Below are positions 53,841-64,000 of a DNA stretch of 64,000 bases, piece after piece. A model generated the notes under the pieces. It was not told the DNA's origin, did not search any database, and was given only the letters and a program-made list of their open reading frames with translations. The position numbers and the translations under genes are program-made. Position 1 is the first letter of the stretch. Each line of letters starts with the position of its first letter. Origin of the DNA: Haliclona indistincta (taxonomy: Eukaryota; Porifera; Demospongiae; Haplosclerida; Chalinidae); assembly GCA_964017065.1 (NCBI GenBank), contig OZ024792.1, forward strand, positions 6,009,754 through 6,073,753. The letters are read 5' to 3'.

Positions 53841-54053
53841 CAGGAGACAATTATCAAGATTATCAGCTGAACTATTATAATGGAGTATTTATACCTATTA
53901 CCATAGATAATAATTATGGTATTATTATCTATGCTATTACCGAAGAGTATTACGCATTGTTTATCAATCCCGGCTTAGTGGTTAAACCATGTGGGGTATG
54001 AATTTAGTAACTTGCCATTGTTACTGCACATTTACCGTAGCTTCCCCTGTGCA

Positions 54054-56648
54054 ATGTCGGGCGGAATCTGGGCCTCGTTAGGTAAAGTGCTACCTGGTCC
54101 TTGGGGCAATCAGTCGTATCAACCTGTTGGTCGTGGATCGCATGGGACCGTAATCGTGAAGGAGAATCTCATCCTATGGGGGGGCGAGCTAGGAACGGGC
54201 GTACCCAAGGTGCACGATAGTCCAGAGAAACGCGAATTTCTCTCTCGCGTGGAGATACTGCACTTGGCGAGCGGGGGATGGGAGTGCCGAACCAGCCATG
54301 GTACACCTCCATTGGCTATCTCGAGCTACGCCTGTTTCGCAATTGACACCAATGTCTACTACTTTGGTGGATTCTGTGGTCACTCTGATTGCTTCCATAA
54401 CAGTATCCATCAGTTGAGCATCCCATCCTTGCAGTGGACAGAGCTTGCTCCTACAACATCTGATGAAGACGCTCCAATGAAGAAGAGTGCATGTGGGATG
54501 GTGGCGTTCAAGGAACTAGATGAGGATATTCTGTTTGTGGTGGGTGGATGGGGCTCAGTGGTTGCAGCTGGTCGTCAGAAAGGACCTTGGCGCTATGAGA
54601 CAAAGAGCAATCTCCCAGCAACCAATGAGCAGCACATGTTCTCCTTGTCCACTAGTAAGTGCCTTCTCATCCTGCTGTGTACTAGCTCTGTTGTTGCTGC
54701 AGGAGAGTGGAGCTCACCCAGTGTGACGGGCCAGATTCCTCCACCTTGCGCCATGTTCTCACTGACGAATATCGATAGCAACAGAGCTGTTATGTTTGGA
54801 TGCAGAGACAGTCAGTTGACGTGTGACCTATGGCTGGTTGATCTTACCAAGCATCATGTGGTAAGTAAACCTTATATCAATTATTCATCACACACACATG
54901 TCACACAGCACTGGAGCAGGATTCGTAAGCCGAGTGGTCACTCAGTGGAATGGCCCAATGAGAGAGCAGGTCATACTGCCTGTAGTATCGATTCATCGGC
55001 ACTGGCGATTCTTGGAGGGTGGAAAGGTGTCAGCAACGTGATGGCGGACTGCTGGCTGTTTGAATTTAATAAACAAATTTGGACTAAGGTTGGGAATTAT
55101 TGGTATTCATAACATAATGATTGTTTCAACTTCAGCTTGTAATTCCTGAGTCCATCACTGAGCGAATGGCTCACTCCATGTCTGCATTTCGTGTCAGTGC
55201 TCACTGTGTCTGGCTGATTGTCTTTGGTGGAACAACCTACTCTAAAATAGGACCAATCTCAGTTGTTGCTAACACAGCGATCATCGAGCTAGGTGAGCTC
55301 GCCTGTGCATCTTCACATAACCAGCCATGTTGTGTCTCCATACAGTCCAGATGGAGAACGGATCATGGCGCTCTGCCAGAGTGATTGAACAAGATGTGAT
55401 TTCGAACAGCAAAGAGTACCAAAGTATTTTGAGCGAGGCTATTGGAAGAATGATGATGGCGTCTCCATTAGATATCTCAGTAAATTTCATTAAGCGAGGG
55501 AAATCATTCTCACTAGTAGAAACTAGTTCTTCAGATGCTGATGAAGAAGAGACATGCCGTCACAGACAACTACTGCAATCAGAGAGACAGCAGCAGCCTA
55601 CAACAGAAGTATTTGAGCAGTTCAAAGCGAATACGCAGTTGCAAATTGACCAGTTGAAGAACAAGATAGATGAACTGGAGTATGAGAATAAATGTCTGCG
55701 AGAGCAACTCGATCAGCAAGTAGCTATGGCACTTGAGGCTGTTCAGGCAGCCAACAAAAGAGCACAAGATATTCGAGAGGAACTTGAACGACTACAGGCA
55801 CAGGTTAGTTGAGACTGTTTCATAAAATTTTACTCATTTTTCTCCAATATCTTAAGCCGGCTCCTGGTGAAATTAAGCAAGATCGACCTCACTGGATTAT
55901 AGAGAGAAAAGAGGTGGTACTGTCCAATGAATTGGTTGGTAAAGGAGCTTGGGGCGAGGTCAAGGTTGCCAAGTTTAGAGGCCTCAAAGTGGCTGCAAAG
56001 TATCTCCATGAAGCAATCAACTCGTCTTACTATCAGCAGCAGTTCAGGCGAGAAATGGATGTTTCTGCCAAGCTTCGTCACCCGAATGTATTGCTGTTTA
56101 TTGGAGCTACACAAGAAAACAATCCCTTGATTCTCACTGAGCTAATGGCTACCAGTCTTCGCAGAGAGCTAGAGAAGGGTGGTATAACCAGACCTCATGT
56201 GCTAACCATCAGCCAGCAAGTGTCATGTGCACTAATGTATCTGCACCAGTGGCAGCCCCACCCTATAATCCATCGTGACATCAGCAGTGCTAATGTGCTA
56301 CTAGACCCTCTCTCTGACAGCTGGCGAGCCAAAGTGTCTGACTATGGATCAGCTAACTTCATGAATGCTGCCCGTACTGTTGGTCCTGGAGCTGCAATCT
56401 ATGCTGCTCCTGAGGCTTGCTCTGCAGATGCTCAATCTCCAGCAATGGATGTCTTCAGCTTTGGAGTGCTACTTCTTGAGATGTGTCTCCAGAATTTTCC
56501 TAATGCCGGCAAGGCGCAACGAGCAGCAGACTTAAAACGCATCAATTGGCCTGCAATGGCTACTATAATTGAGAAGTGCACTCATGAAAACAAAAACGCT
56601 CGTCTGTACATGAGTGGTGTCAAAACTATGATCGATCGCTTAAAATGA
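54054..56648 (+). CDS. Kelch-repeat - coiled coil - TKL-like protein kinase
   Basis: Six exons (54054-54654, 54703-54860, 54909-55088, 55136-55292, 55346-55803 and 55857-56648) sum to 2346 nt, 781 residues. Residues about 20-370 contain Kelch-like blades with GG-and-W spacing (LILWGGELG, NVYYFGGFCG, DILFVVGGWGS, ALAILGGWKG, WLIVFGGTTY). About 440-515 is a heptad-rich coiled coil (LQIDQLKNKIDELEYENKCL). About 530-775 is a kinase with GKGAWGEV, the Lys in VAAKYL, HRDISSANVLL, DYG in place of DFG, and YAAPEA. The HRDISSAN type of catalytic loop suggests TKL rather than tyrosine kinase. Catalytic Lys, Glu, Asp and Asn are present, so activity is plausible. Kelch domains usually bind proteins; the partner is unknown. 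The start is the first ATG after the upstream stops; an upstream GTG is not used. Confidence 0.88.
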
Positions 56649-56939
56649 CTGAACCTGCAGTATATATACTAAAATACAAATAGTATAATTATTATTATTT
56701 GCATTTCTCTACTATTACATGTACATGATAAAGATCTCATGCCTTCTCTCACTCGTATACGGATTATAGTATATTACATTCTAAGTCCGTTTACCTCTAA
56801 TGCGTGTAATAGCTCGAGGTGTAGCTACCGAACAGAGGCTGAGATACTGGCGTGAGTCGCTCGCTGTGAGTAGTATTCTTACCAAAGATTCATACAGCTC
56901 AATCAACGACGGCTATCTTCCTAGTCTACTGCTCTCACT

Positions 56940-59900
56940 ATGCGGAACCTCGTTCTAACGAGCTGCGTTGTTCGTCCCATTGACAGCGTTCTAGCCGATG
57001 CTGACTGTGCGTGTGTGGAGAGCGATGGAGGACGAGTGTGCCTTTGGGTCGTAGCAAGAGGGAATCTGTATCGCGTCGACTTGGAAAACAATCAGGTAAC
57101 TCCACGTGGCTATCAAGGGATCACGTGACCCTTCACTGCAGGAGAGTGACATTGTGAAGTTGGTAGATAATGGTCACATGACTTCAGATGATCGGGGAGT
57201 GTGGGTGGAGTCTGTGATGGAAATGGATATGGTGTGCATGTCCACATGTTTTGGTGATATACTGACCTGCAATGCACAGACGCTAGAGGTGCTGAAAGTG
57301 AAAAATTTATAATTTAATCGGTTCTAGTTGTTTTTTGTAGGTGGAGTGTGTGGGTAGTGTGGAGGATGGTATCCTCTGCATGTCGTGGAGCCCGGATCAA
57401 GAGGTCTTGGTGTTGGTTACTGGAGCTCATAAGCTGCTGCTCATGACTCGAGAGTTCGACCCAATCACTGAAACACCGCTCTATCCACAGGAGTTTGGAG
57501 AAGGTGAGTAGACATATTATCAACTTGTATATTCAGTGTTCTTCAGCTCAACCTGTTACTGTCGGGTGGGGAAAGAAGGAGACCCAATTCCATGGGTCGC
57601 TAGGGAAATCTGCTGCTCAGCAACAGCAAGAGAAGGTAGTGTAGGGGTATGTCGTGATCTTGGGTTATCTTGTCGCTGCAGAATCTCACTCCTGCGGTTT
57701 CCTGGGATGACAGGCTTCAGCGTATTAGCTGGAGAGCTAACGGCGAGGCTTTTGTGTGCAGTGCAATCGACCCTAGTACAGGTGCTTTATATGAAGTAAC
57801 ATAAGTCATACACTATTGAGCTCTGTTTGTTAGGGGCTCGCAAGTTGAGAGTGTGGTCACGTGACTGTGTATTGCTCTCCACTTCCGAGTACGTTAGTGG
57901 TTTGGAACAAGCCTTGCACTGGAGGTCAGTCAGGTAGCAGCTACTCATCATGTGCTGTATTGCTCTCACCCCCTCAGACCCAGTGGTAGCCTCATAGCTT
58001 GTACTCAGCGTAGACCACAGCGCTATGATGTCATATTTTTCGAAAGCAATGGTCTTCGTCACGGAGAGTTCTGCGTGCAAAAAGATGCCAGTGATAACAT
58101 GCAGGTGTGACATTGCAACTACTACAAATTATACGTTTTCTAGATCAAGGAGTGTCAGTGGAACAATGATTCCAGTCTACTAGCGTTGTGGGTGGAGCGT
58201 GAGGCAGCGTCATACTGTGAGTGTCTAGTGATTCTTGTGTTTTAATTCTGAGTGTTTTTTTTTGTAGTACAGATTTGGAGCACTGGCAACTACCATTGGT
58301 ATCTGAAACAAGAGCTGTGTGTCCCTGGATCACTGCACACCATGCAGTGGGACCCCATCTCACCTCATCTCCTTCACATCTTCACTGCTGGTAGGTTTAT
58401 TATGCTGGTAACATGTCAGGTTTATTATGCGTCTCTCGTATTAGCTGGAGGATATTTTAGCTACCAGTGGAGACTGGCTGTTGCTTCCTCACTGTCTTGC
58501 TCTCCTGACAATATGGCGTCTGTAGCTGTTATTGATGGAGGTAGATATGTCACTCCCTCCCTCTCCATCCCTCCCTCTCCTACATGCTCCAGCTAAGATC
58601 CTCCTCACTCCATTTCGTTACATGGTGGTGCCTCCTCCAATGGCTGCCCACGAGCTCCTGCTACCATCCCCAGCTCTGATGGTCTCTTTTGCTCCCTCCT
58701 CGCGATGCAGTGATTTTGCTGTCCTGCTCAGTGATGGATCAATTGCTGTGTTTGCATATGAGAAAAACAGTGACGATATTCCGAGACACATTGTGGCTCC
58801 TAAATTAGTTGGTACAGCTAGGTACATTACCATGATGGTCATATCTGCTGTTAAATTTCCTTTTCTTCCTCAGTGCTTCGCTTGTAGGTGCAAGTGATGA
58901 ATTTTGTCTTCATCATTTTCGTCATCTTCTGTGGTGGGAGGAGTCGGTGTTGCTCGGTGTCACATGCTTGTCGCCTGACTACGATGACCACATTGTCGAA
59001 CTGACGATAGATCTTGGTTCTGACAGCGTTACCATCAGAGAAAAGTCAGCACATAAGTTTATCATTTGATCGAGCATGTGATTTTATGTCTTGCAGATCA
59101 AGGACTAAATGTGATGGGCGTGTCTTGTGTCTCTATGGTAACCCTGATACTGGTAGTGTAGTGGTTGAACTAATCACTGGGAGGCTGCTCCGATATTCAG
59201 CTGGTGAATGCACAGTGAATTTTTTATACATAATAATTATAATTATTTTTTTTCTTTTAGACGGTACTCTCTCTCCTTGGTTGGACTACTGTGGGGCTGT
59301 TGTGAGCTTTGAGACTCATCCCTGTGACCAGTTAGCTATTGTTAACTGGATGGATAAGGTAGAATCACCTTTACTCTCCATTGACACTTAGTTCATATTT
59401 TCTCTCAGGAAGCGGTGGTTGGTTTGTCTTCTACACTTCACACTCTATTCATTGACAACACTAAGGCATGTGCTTGTCACCTGACTGTCACATGACCTCT
59501 TGCTCCACCCACAGATCTCATCTCGCTGTACCTCGTTCGGCATACACAATGAGTACCTGCTGTACACCACCCATCAGCACACGTGTGTATGCGTCAGCTT
59601 TGACACTGACCTTGAAGGTAACGCTCGGTCACCATAATCCCCTCACTATCCCGGTCTATCGTAGCACTCAGAGACAGAGTTGACAAAGAAGAGGAAATAG
59701 CTGGACAGGGAGTACGTATGGTTGAAAGAGGATCCCGTATTGTCACAGCTGTGCCTCATGACGTCAAAGTAGTTCTGCAGGTTTGAAAAATGAATCTTAC
59801 AATTGTGAAGTACTTGATTCTTACTTTAGTTGCCCAGAGGAAATCTAGAGACTATCTGTCCTCGATCACTTGTTCTCAGCGACATTAGACAAAGTTTAAA

Positions 59901-60465
59901 CAGGTTTGAACTGACCAAGGCAGCTTGCTCACAGTCTAGTGATATAGTGTCCCCTAGGCTGGACTATCTTTCAGCATTTCTTCAGATGCGCAAAAATCGT
60001 GTGAACATGAACCTGTTGTGTGATCACAACATGACGTCATTCCTCACTAACACATCTCTACTGGTAGAACAGCTACGTGACGTCACTTATATTAACCTGT
60101 TCCTCACTGAACTTAGGTCATTAGAGATATAATGCACAATACAAATTTTCAGTATTTTTGTTCTTTAGAGAAGAGGACGTAACTGTTACTATGTATCCCA
60201 CTGCTGCTGTCAGTAGGAGTGGGAATGAGTCTGTTAGCAGCCAGAACCGGTATCAGTCCAGTGGAGCATCAAAGGTCAACACGGTCTGTGATGCTGTCAT
60301 CGCCACACTCACAGAACAAGGAGAAAATCAGTAAGCAGCAGAATGACTCCTCTAGTAATGATCAGTTCATTCATACCAGATACCTGCCGTCTATCATTAC
60401 TGCTCATATCAAGAAATCTCCATCTGAGCTCAACACTGTTCTCCGCAAGATTAAACACTTGAAAG
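56940..60465 (+). CDS. ELP1: Elongator complex scaffold ELP1, 5' part, truncated at the assembly gap
   Basis: Twenty exons from 56940-57095 to 60380-60465 give 860 residues, about 65% of the family length. ELP1 (IKBKAP) scaffolds Elongator, which modifies wobble uridines of tRNA in the cytoplasm. Matches run along the whole protein: start MRNL, VGSVEDGILCMSWSPDQEV, VGWGKKETQFHGS, ARKLRVWSRD, LRHGEF, WSTGNYHWYLKQ, VVPPPMA, LYTTHQHTC, KVVLQLPRGNLE, INLFLTELR-EEDVTVTMYP and LPSIITAHIKKSPSELNTVL. These cover the two WD40 propellers and the start of the TPR-like solenoid. Intron 15 has a GC donor. The last exon is followed by a CT-rich tract that enters the N run, and no later ELP1 exon is seen beyond the gap. 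Confidence 0.93.
59466..59514 (+). other. GC-AG intron in ELP1
   Basis: Exon 15 ends ACTAAG followed by GCATGTGC; the acceptor is CACCCACAG. Joining the exons gives TKISSRCTSFGIHNEYLL in frame. Using the nearby GT (GTGCTT) would break the frame. Confidence 0.8.
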
Positions 60466-60523
60466 GTACAGTAAAATCTCAGTTTTGCCCATTGCTTCTC
60501 TCCCTCCCTCCCTCCCTCTCTCT

Positions 60524-60723
60524 NNNNNNNNNNNNNNNNNNNNNNNNNNNNNNNNNNNNNNNNNNNNNNNNNNNNNNNNNNNNNNNNNNNNNNNNNNNNN
60601 NNNNNNNNNNNNNNNNNNNNNNNNNNNNNNNNNNNNNNNNNNNNNNNNNNNNNNNNNNNNNNNNNNNNNNNNNNNNNNNNNNNNNNNNNNNNNNNNNNNN
60701 NNNNNNNNNNNNNNNNNNNNNNN
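60524..60723. other. Assembly gap of exactly 200 N
   Basis: The gap begins inside a CCCT/CT-rich intron tract of ELP1. A round 200 suggests a placeholder of unknown true size. Confidence 0.98.
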
Positions 60724-61439
60724 TGATCATTGACTCCGCCCAAATCAGTTTTGAAACTGAGCTCGCGGTTCTCGAACAGCTTCGCTTTGTCTCTGCTCTG
60801 GGCGGTTCAGCGCGCAAGCTAGAGCCTAGAGGTATGAAAAATTGTTTAAAGCAGTATACTATACCCTGGGTAACACTGATCTGTCTATGCTGACATCATG
60901 ACTCGGCACGGCAGGCGCCGGCGAACCGCTTCTCACTCAGCTTAGCCTGGCTCTAGGCTTAGCTCTCACTCTAGGCTTGCACTACGCGGCGTAAGCTGTA
61001 CCTATAGAACCCCTGTGCTGTTGACAACTGGACATTGGTCATTGTAAAAAGCTAGAAGCCTCTGTGATCGTGATATCGACATCAACATGCAAGCCTGGGA
61101 CTAGTCAGTAGTACCATAGATTTATACTAGCCGCTTCCAGCCCGCCATGATCATCATAGTGTTCCACTGATCATGAGTTGTTAGTGTTAGTCTCTTCTTC
61201 ATCCCTTACAGTGCTAAGAAATATCATGTTGTCAACTCATACCCTCGACAACCTCTAACTAATTTAAATATTTTGATTATTCTTGTGCATTCCATGTTCC
61301 TTGACTCTCTGTCTAGAGGCTATGCACCTTCTGATCTACTAGACTAGCTCACAGAGTAGTAAAAATGAAATAAAAGCTAGCATAGGAATACAGCTAATAA
61401 ATTCAAACTGATAGTGATCAAAAAAGTAACAGGAACAAG
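60724..61439. other. Post-gap sequence without a recognised gene
   Basis: No ELP1 exon is visible. A short imperfect inverted repeat is present: GCAAGCTAGAGCCTAGAG (about 60815-60832) against CTCTAGGCTTGC (about 60970-60981). Otherwise nothing I can support. Confidence 0.5.
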
Positions 61440-62275
61440 TGAAGTAAAAAAGTTTTAATAAAAAAAACTAAAAAGTGTAGGGATGACGCTTGCAAAAGTA
61501 AAGGAACAAGATGGGATGATGCTTGCAAAAGTAAAGGAACAAGATGGGATGATGCTTGCAAAAGTAAAGGAACAAGATGGGATGATGCTTGCAAAAGTAA
61601 AGGAACAAGATGGGATGATGCGTTCAAAAGTAGAAGAACAAGATGGGGATGATGGTTGCAAAAGTGAAGGAATAATGCTTGCAAATGTAAAAGTCCCAAG
61701 TATCCCTACATCAGCGGCTTGAAGGAGGACGCAGTCCGATGAAGTAATTGACGATTGTAAATAACTAGACTTCATGAGGTATCTGTGTTTATAGGAGGAC
61801 GCAGTCCGATGAAGTAGTTGACCGGCAGTTGTAAATAACTAGAGGTATCTGTGTTTGGAGGACGCAGTCCGATGAAGTAGTTGACCGTTGTAAATAATTA
61901 GAGGTATCTGTGTTTTGGAGGACGCAAGTACGATTAAGTAATTGACGGTTGTAAGAAGAGGATTCCGCATTTGTCAGTTGCATGTAGTCGCAGCAAGCCG
62001 CTGATGTAGGGATACTTGGGACTTTTACATTTGCAAGCATTATTCCTTCACTTTTGCAACCATCATCCCCATCTTGTTCTTCTACTTTTGAACGCATCAT
62101 CCCATCTTGTTCCTTTACTTTTGCAAGCATCATCCCATCTTGTTCCTTTACTTTTGCAAGCATCATCCCATCTTGTTCCTTTACTTTTGCAAGCATCATC
62201 CCATCTTGTTCCTTTACTTTTGCAAGCGTCATCCCTACACTTTTTAGTTTTTTTTATTAAAACTTTTTTACTTTA
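61440..62275. repeat. Complete foldback element with minisatellite-filled inverted arms
   Basis: The left arm (about 61450-61722) and right arm (about 61998-62265) are near-perfect reverse complements. Each holds four to five 33-bp units with core CATCTTGTTCCTTTACTTTT, ending outwards in an A- or T-rich tail next to AACTAAAAAGTGTAGGGATG. The centre (about 61725-61970) holds four imperfect copies of a roughly 60-bp unit with core GAGGACGCAGTCCGATGAAG. There is no coding capacity for a transposase. Half of a related copy occurs at 1-360. Confidence 0.88.
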
Positions 62276-62741
62276 CTTTAATTATGAGTATTGATTAAGA
62301 AAGTTAGAGACATTATGGCGCAATAGTCATGATTTATATATCAGACGTCTTGTCGATATGATCTGTGGAGCTTCTCTGACTCCCACTGATAACTGTGCAA
62401 TAGCATCAACTTTGGTAAACAATTGCTATTGTCAAACTAACAATTGTTTTATAATGTGACCATAAATTATTTAAATCAAATTAAACTGAAGTATTCGGGA
62501 AGTATTAATCATTAATTAAAATTATTAAAGAAAACTGGTTTAAGATTTCAAAACTGCTGTTGAAAAGTATATTTATTCAAAGAGGTGGTAATATTCGATA
62601 AAACTATTCGTGAGTCTAAACAACGATAAATTAAATATACAAACTAATTCAGAAGTCAAGACAGTAGCTACAAGTTGGTATACAGGTTCCTAAACTTGCT
62701 TTTGAAACAAAATGCATGCATAATCATATTTATTGTATTGT
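62276..62741. repeat. Spacer with one copy of a dispersed direct repeat
   Basis: About 62300-62440 resembles about 63870-64000: both contain GAGCTTCTCT, then a CACT run, TGTGCAA, and ACAATTGCTATTGT. The rest is AT-rich with no gene. Confidence 0.5.
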
Positions 62742-63634
62742 TCACTTGGTGCATACAGCACAGGTGAGCTCTTTCTGTGCATCATATGGTGGACATGGTA
62801 GACCATTAAAATTTGCTTCAACAGGATAGAGGAACCCTCCATTAGTGTTAGCATGGCTACCAGGAACAGACTCAGCATCTTTATCGACACACTCGTATGT
62901 TGATTTGCTGTGAGTATGACGTTCAGTCATTAGGTATCCAGTATACTCCAGTGTCCACTGGCTAGGACAGTGATGCCATGCTGGAATCATCAGTACAGCT
63001 GCTCTAGTGGAGACATGACAGACAGCACATGGAACATTGTGATCATGCTGTACAGGAAGAGGGCTACCACCATCTAGTTGATACTCCACTCCATAAATAG
63101 AATTTTTTTCTGCACTCCAAGAGCATACTGTCCATACTCTGGGTTACTTGGTAGACATTGATAGACTAGTTGCCTCCTCCTCCTTTTTGACTGAAGAATG
63201 ATTTACCAGCTCTACCACCGTAGACGAGGCTTGTTCCTGTTATGTTAGGACACGATGTCCTCCCTCATCGTGTGTAGGTAGCTCCTCCACTAACAGGACT
63301 AGGTGGTCCTGCTATCCCTGCCTCTCCTCTTTCTCCCTTGTCTCATTTCTGTCCATTAGCTCTATCTCGTCCATCTCTCCCAGGAGCTCCAGCAAGTCCT
63401 GGTAGACCATCTCTACCAGCTGGTCTATCACGACCATCTCGACCTCTCATGAACAATTTTCAGCAAATCAGTTATTCTGCTGATTTGATATGTTTCATTA
63501 GAAACTGGTGAAGCCCATTCTGCATGCAAGAAAGGACCTGATAAAAATGATCGTATGATAGATTAGTTCTATAATATTGTACCTGTAACGAAGAACAGTC
63601 CTACTAGGACCATCAGTTGTAGTATAGCCGCCAT
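62742..63634 (-). pseudogene. Short-chain collagen C4-like pseudogene
   Basis: The ATG at 63634 opens a 17-residue hydrophobic signal-like exon (63634-63583), with a GT donor. Next comes an exon around 63540-63440, then collagen Gly-X-Y triplets (about 63440-63330). The C-terminal Cys-rich domain typical of sponge short-chain collagens follows: HNVPCAVC, STRAAVLMIPA, CPSQWTLEYTGYLMTE, ECVDK, SVPGSHANTNG and the final CAVCTK. The reading frame is broken several times. There is a shift at the start of the triplets, a TGA within them (GQK-stop), a TGA in place of Trp after TYTR, and further shifts near 63165 and at a run of seven A near 63105. Some triplet Gly positions are also lost. Confidence 0.85.
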
Positions 63635-64000
63635 TATGCTGGAATAATAGATTTCATTAATAACTTATGTTGTAGAAAATGTGCTACCTTTATAGCACTA
63701 ATCTAGCAACCTTCATGATTCAAATTAAACAATCACAATCTTCTTTAGCTACACTCACTTAATCAGTGATGTTGATGACATAGCACTCAGGACTGATAAG
63801 ACGTTATTAAATGAACGTTATTGTCATCTGTTTAATAGACTCTTGATCAAGAGAACTCTGTCTCGTTTGCAGACATTATAGTGCACTAGTTATAGGTACT
63901 AATATGATTTAATGTGTAATCTGCTGAGCTTCTCTACTTTCACTATTGCTTGTGATGTCTGTGCAAATATTTTGTGGTAAGCATACAATTGCTATTGTTA
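63635..64000. other. Upstream region of the collagen-like pseudogene, with second repeat copy
   Basis: It contains the second copy (about 63870-64000) of the diverged repeat at 62300-62440. It may be the promoter region duplicated together with collagen-like genes. No ORF. Confidence 0.45.

Noticed and set aside
53991..54053. Upstream start for the Kelch kinase (GTG at 53991)
   Set aside because: The codon is GTG, not ATG; the first in-frame ATG at 54054 precedes the conserved region.
60724..60893. Frame continuing after the gap that might be a further ELP1 exon
   Set aside because: The residues (for example LAVLEQLRFVSALGG) do not match the expected ELP1 region, and the long frame exists only because N codons are counted as open.
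61483..62260. Open frames with 11-residue repeats (ASSHLVPLLLQ and AKVKEQDGMML)
   Set aside because: They are products of the 33-bp units in the foldback element arms; no start context, splice sites or conservation.

Overview
The window is animal nuclear DNA and most resembles a compact demosponge genome of the Amphimedon queenslandica type. This is an inference, resting on four things: multi-exon genes with very short introns (often 40-60 nt) packed head to head or tail to tail; recognisable metazoan proteins (MEX3, MBD2/3, an IA-2/PTPRN-like protein, ELP1, COG1); a decayed short-chain collagen C4-like gene; and novel kinase domain combinations. Exon models were read by eye from splice sites and checked for phase. 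For most genes the exon lengths add up to an exact multiple of three.

Layout. 1-690: half of a foldback repeat element plus decayed pieces. 1120-4906 (minus): a tandem array of DRAM/TMEM150-like membrane protein genes, two intact, one truncated and one a clear pseudogene. 5270-14132 (plus): COG1 in about 30 exons, with large simple repeats in its introns. 14475-16051 (plus): MEX3. 16727-28497 (plus): an IA-2/PTPRN-like receptor pseudophosphatase with a young, apparently intact Ty3/Gypsy retrotransposon (20547-24979) inserted antisense in one intron. 28882-32030 (minus): eIF3j with a 1.6-kb 30-bp minisatellite in its last intron. 32100-38545 (plus): four tandem copies, plus a 5' stub, of a nearly intronless gene family I cannot name (F-box-like N-terminus), one copy broken. 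38643-40604 (plus): SNAPC3. 40692-41531 (minus): a small protein with a possible BRCT domain. 41854-42808 (plus): MBD2/3. 43613-48535 (minus): a 1215-residue PUB - tyrosine kinase - RA - PH - PH-like - Pro-rich/YxxM - WW - WW protein with a U12-type AT-AC intron. 49074-52808 (minus): AFG2A/SPATA5 AAA+ ATPase. 52916-53840 (plus): HAX1-like. 54054-56648 (plus): Kelch - coiled coil - TKL-like kinase. 56940-60465 (plus): the 5' two thirds of ELP1, cut by a 200-N assembly gap (60524-60723). 61440-62275: a complete foldback element. 62742-63634 (minus): a short-chain collagen C4-like pseudogene.

The genes do not form one pathway. Most are single-copy housekeeping or regulatory genes: Golgi tethering, translation, snRNA transcription, methyl-DNA-binding-type chromatin protein, 60S maturation, tRNA modification. 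Lineage-specific material is interspersed with them. The strongest candidates for something undescribed are the PUB-tyrosine kinase adaptor fusion, the Kelch kinase, and the tandem F-box-like family with mosaic middles.
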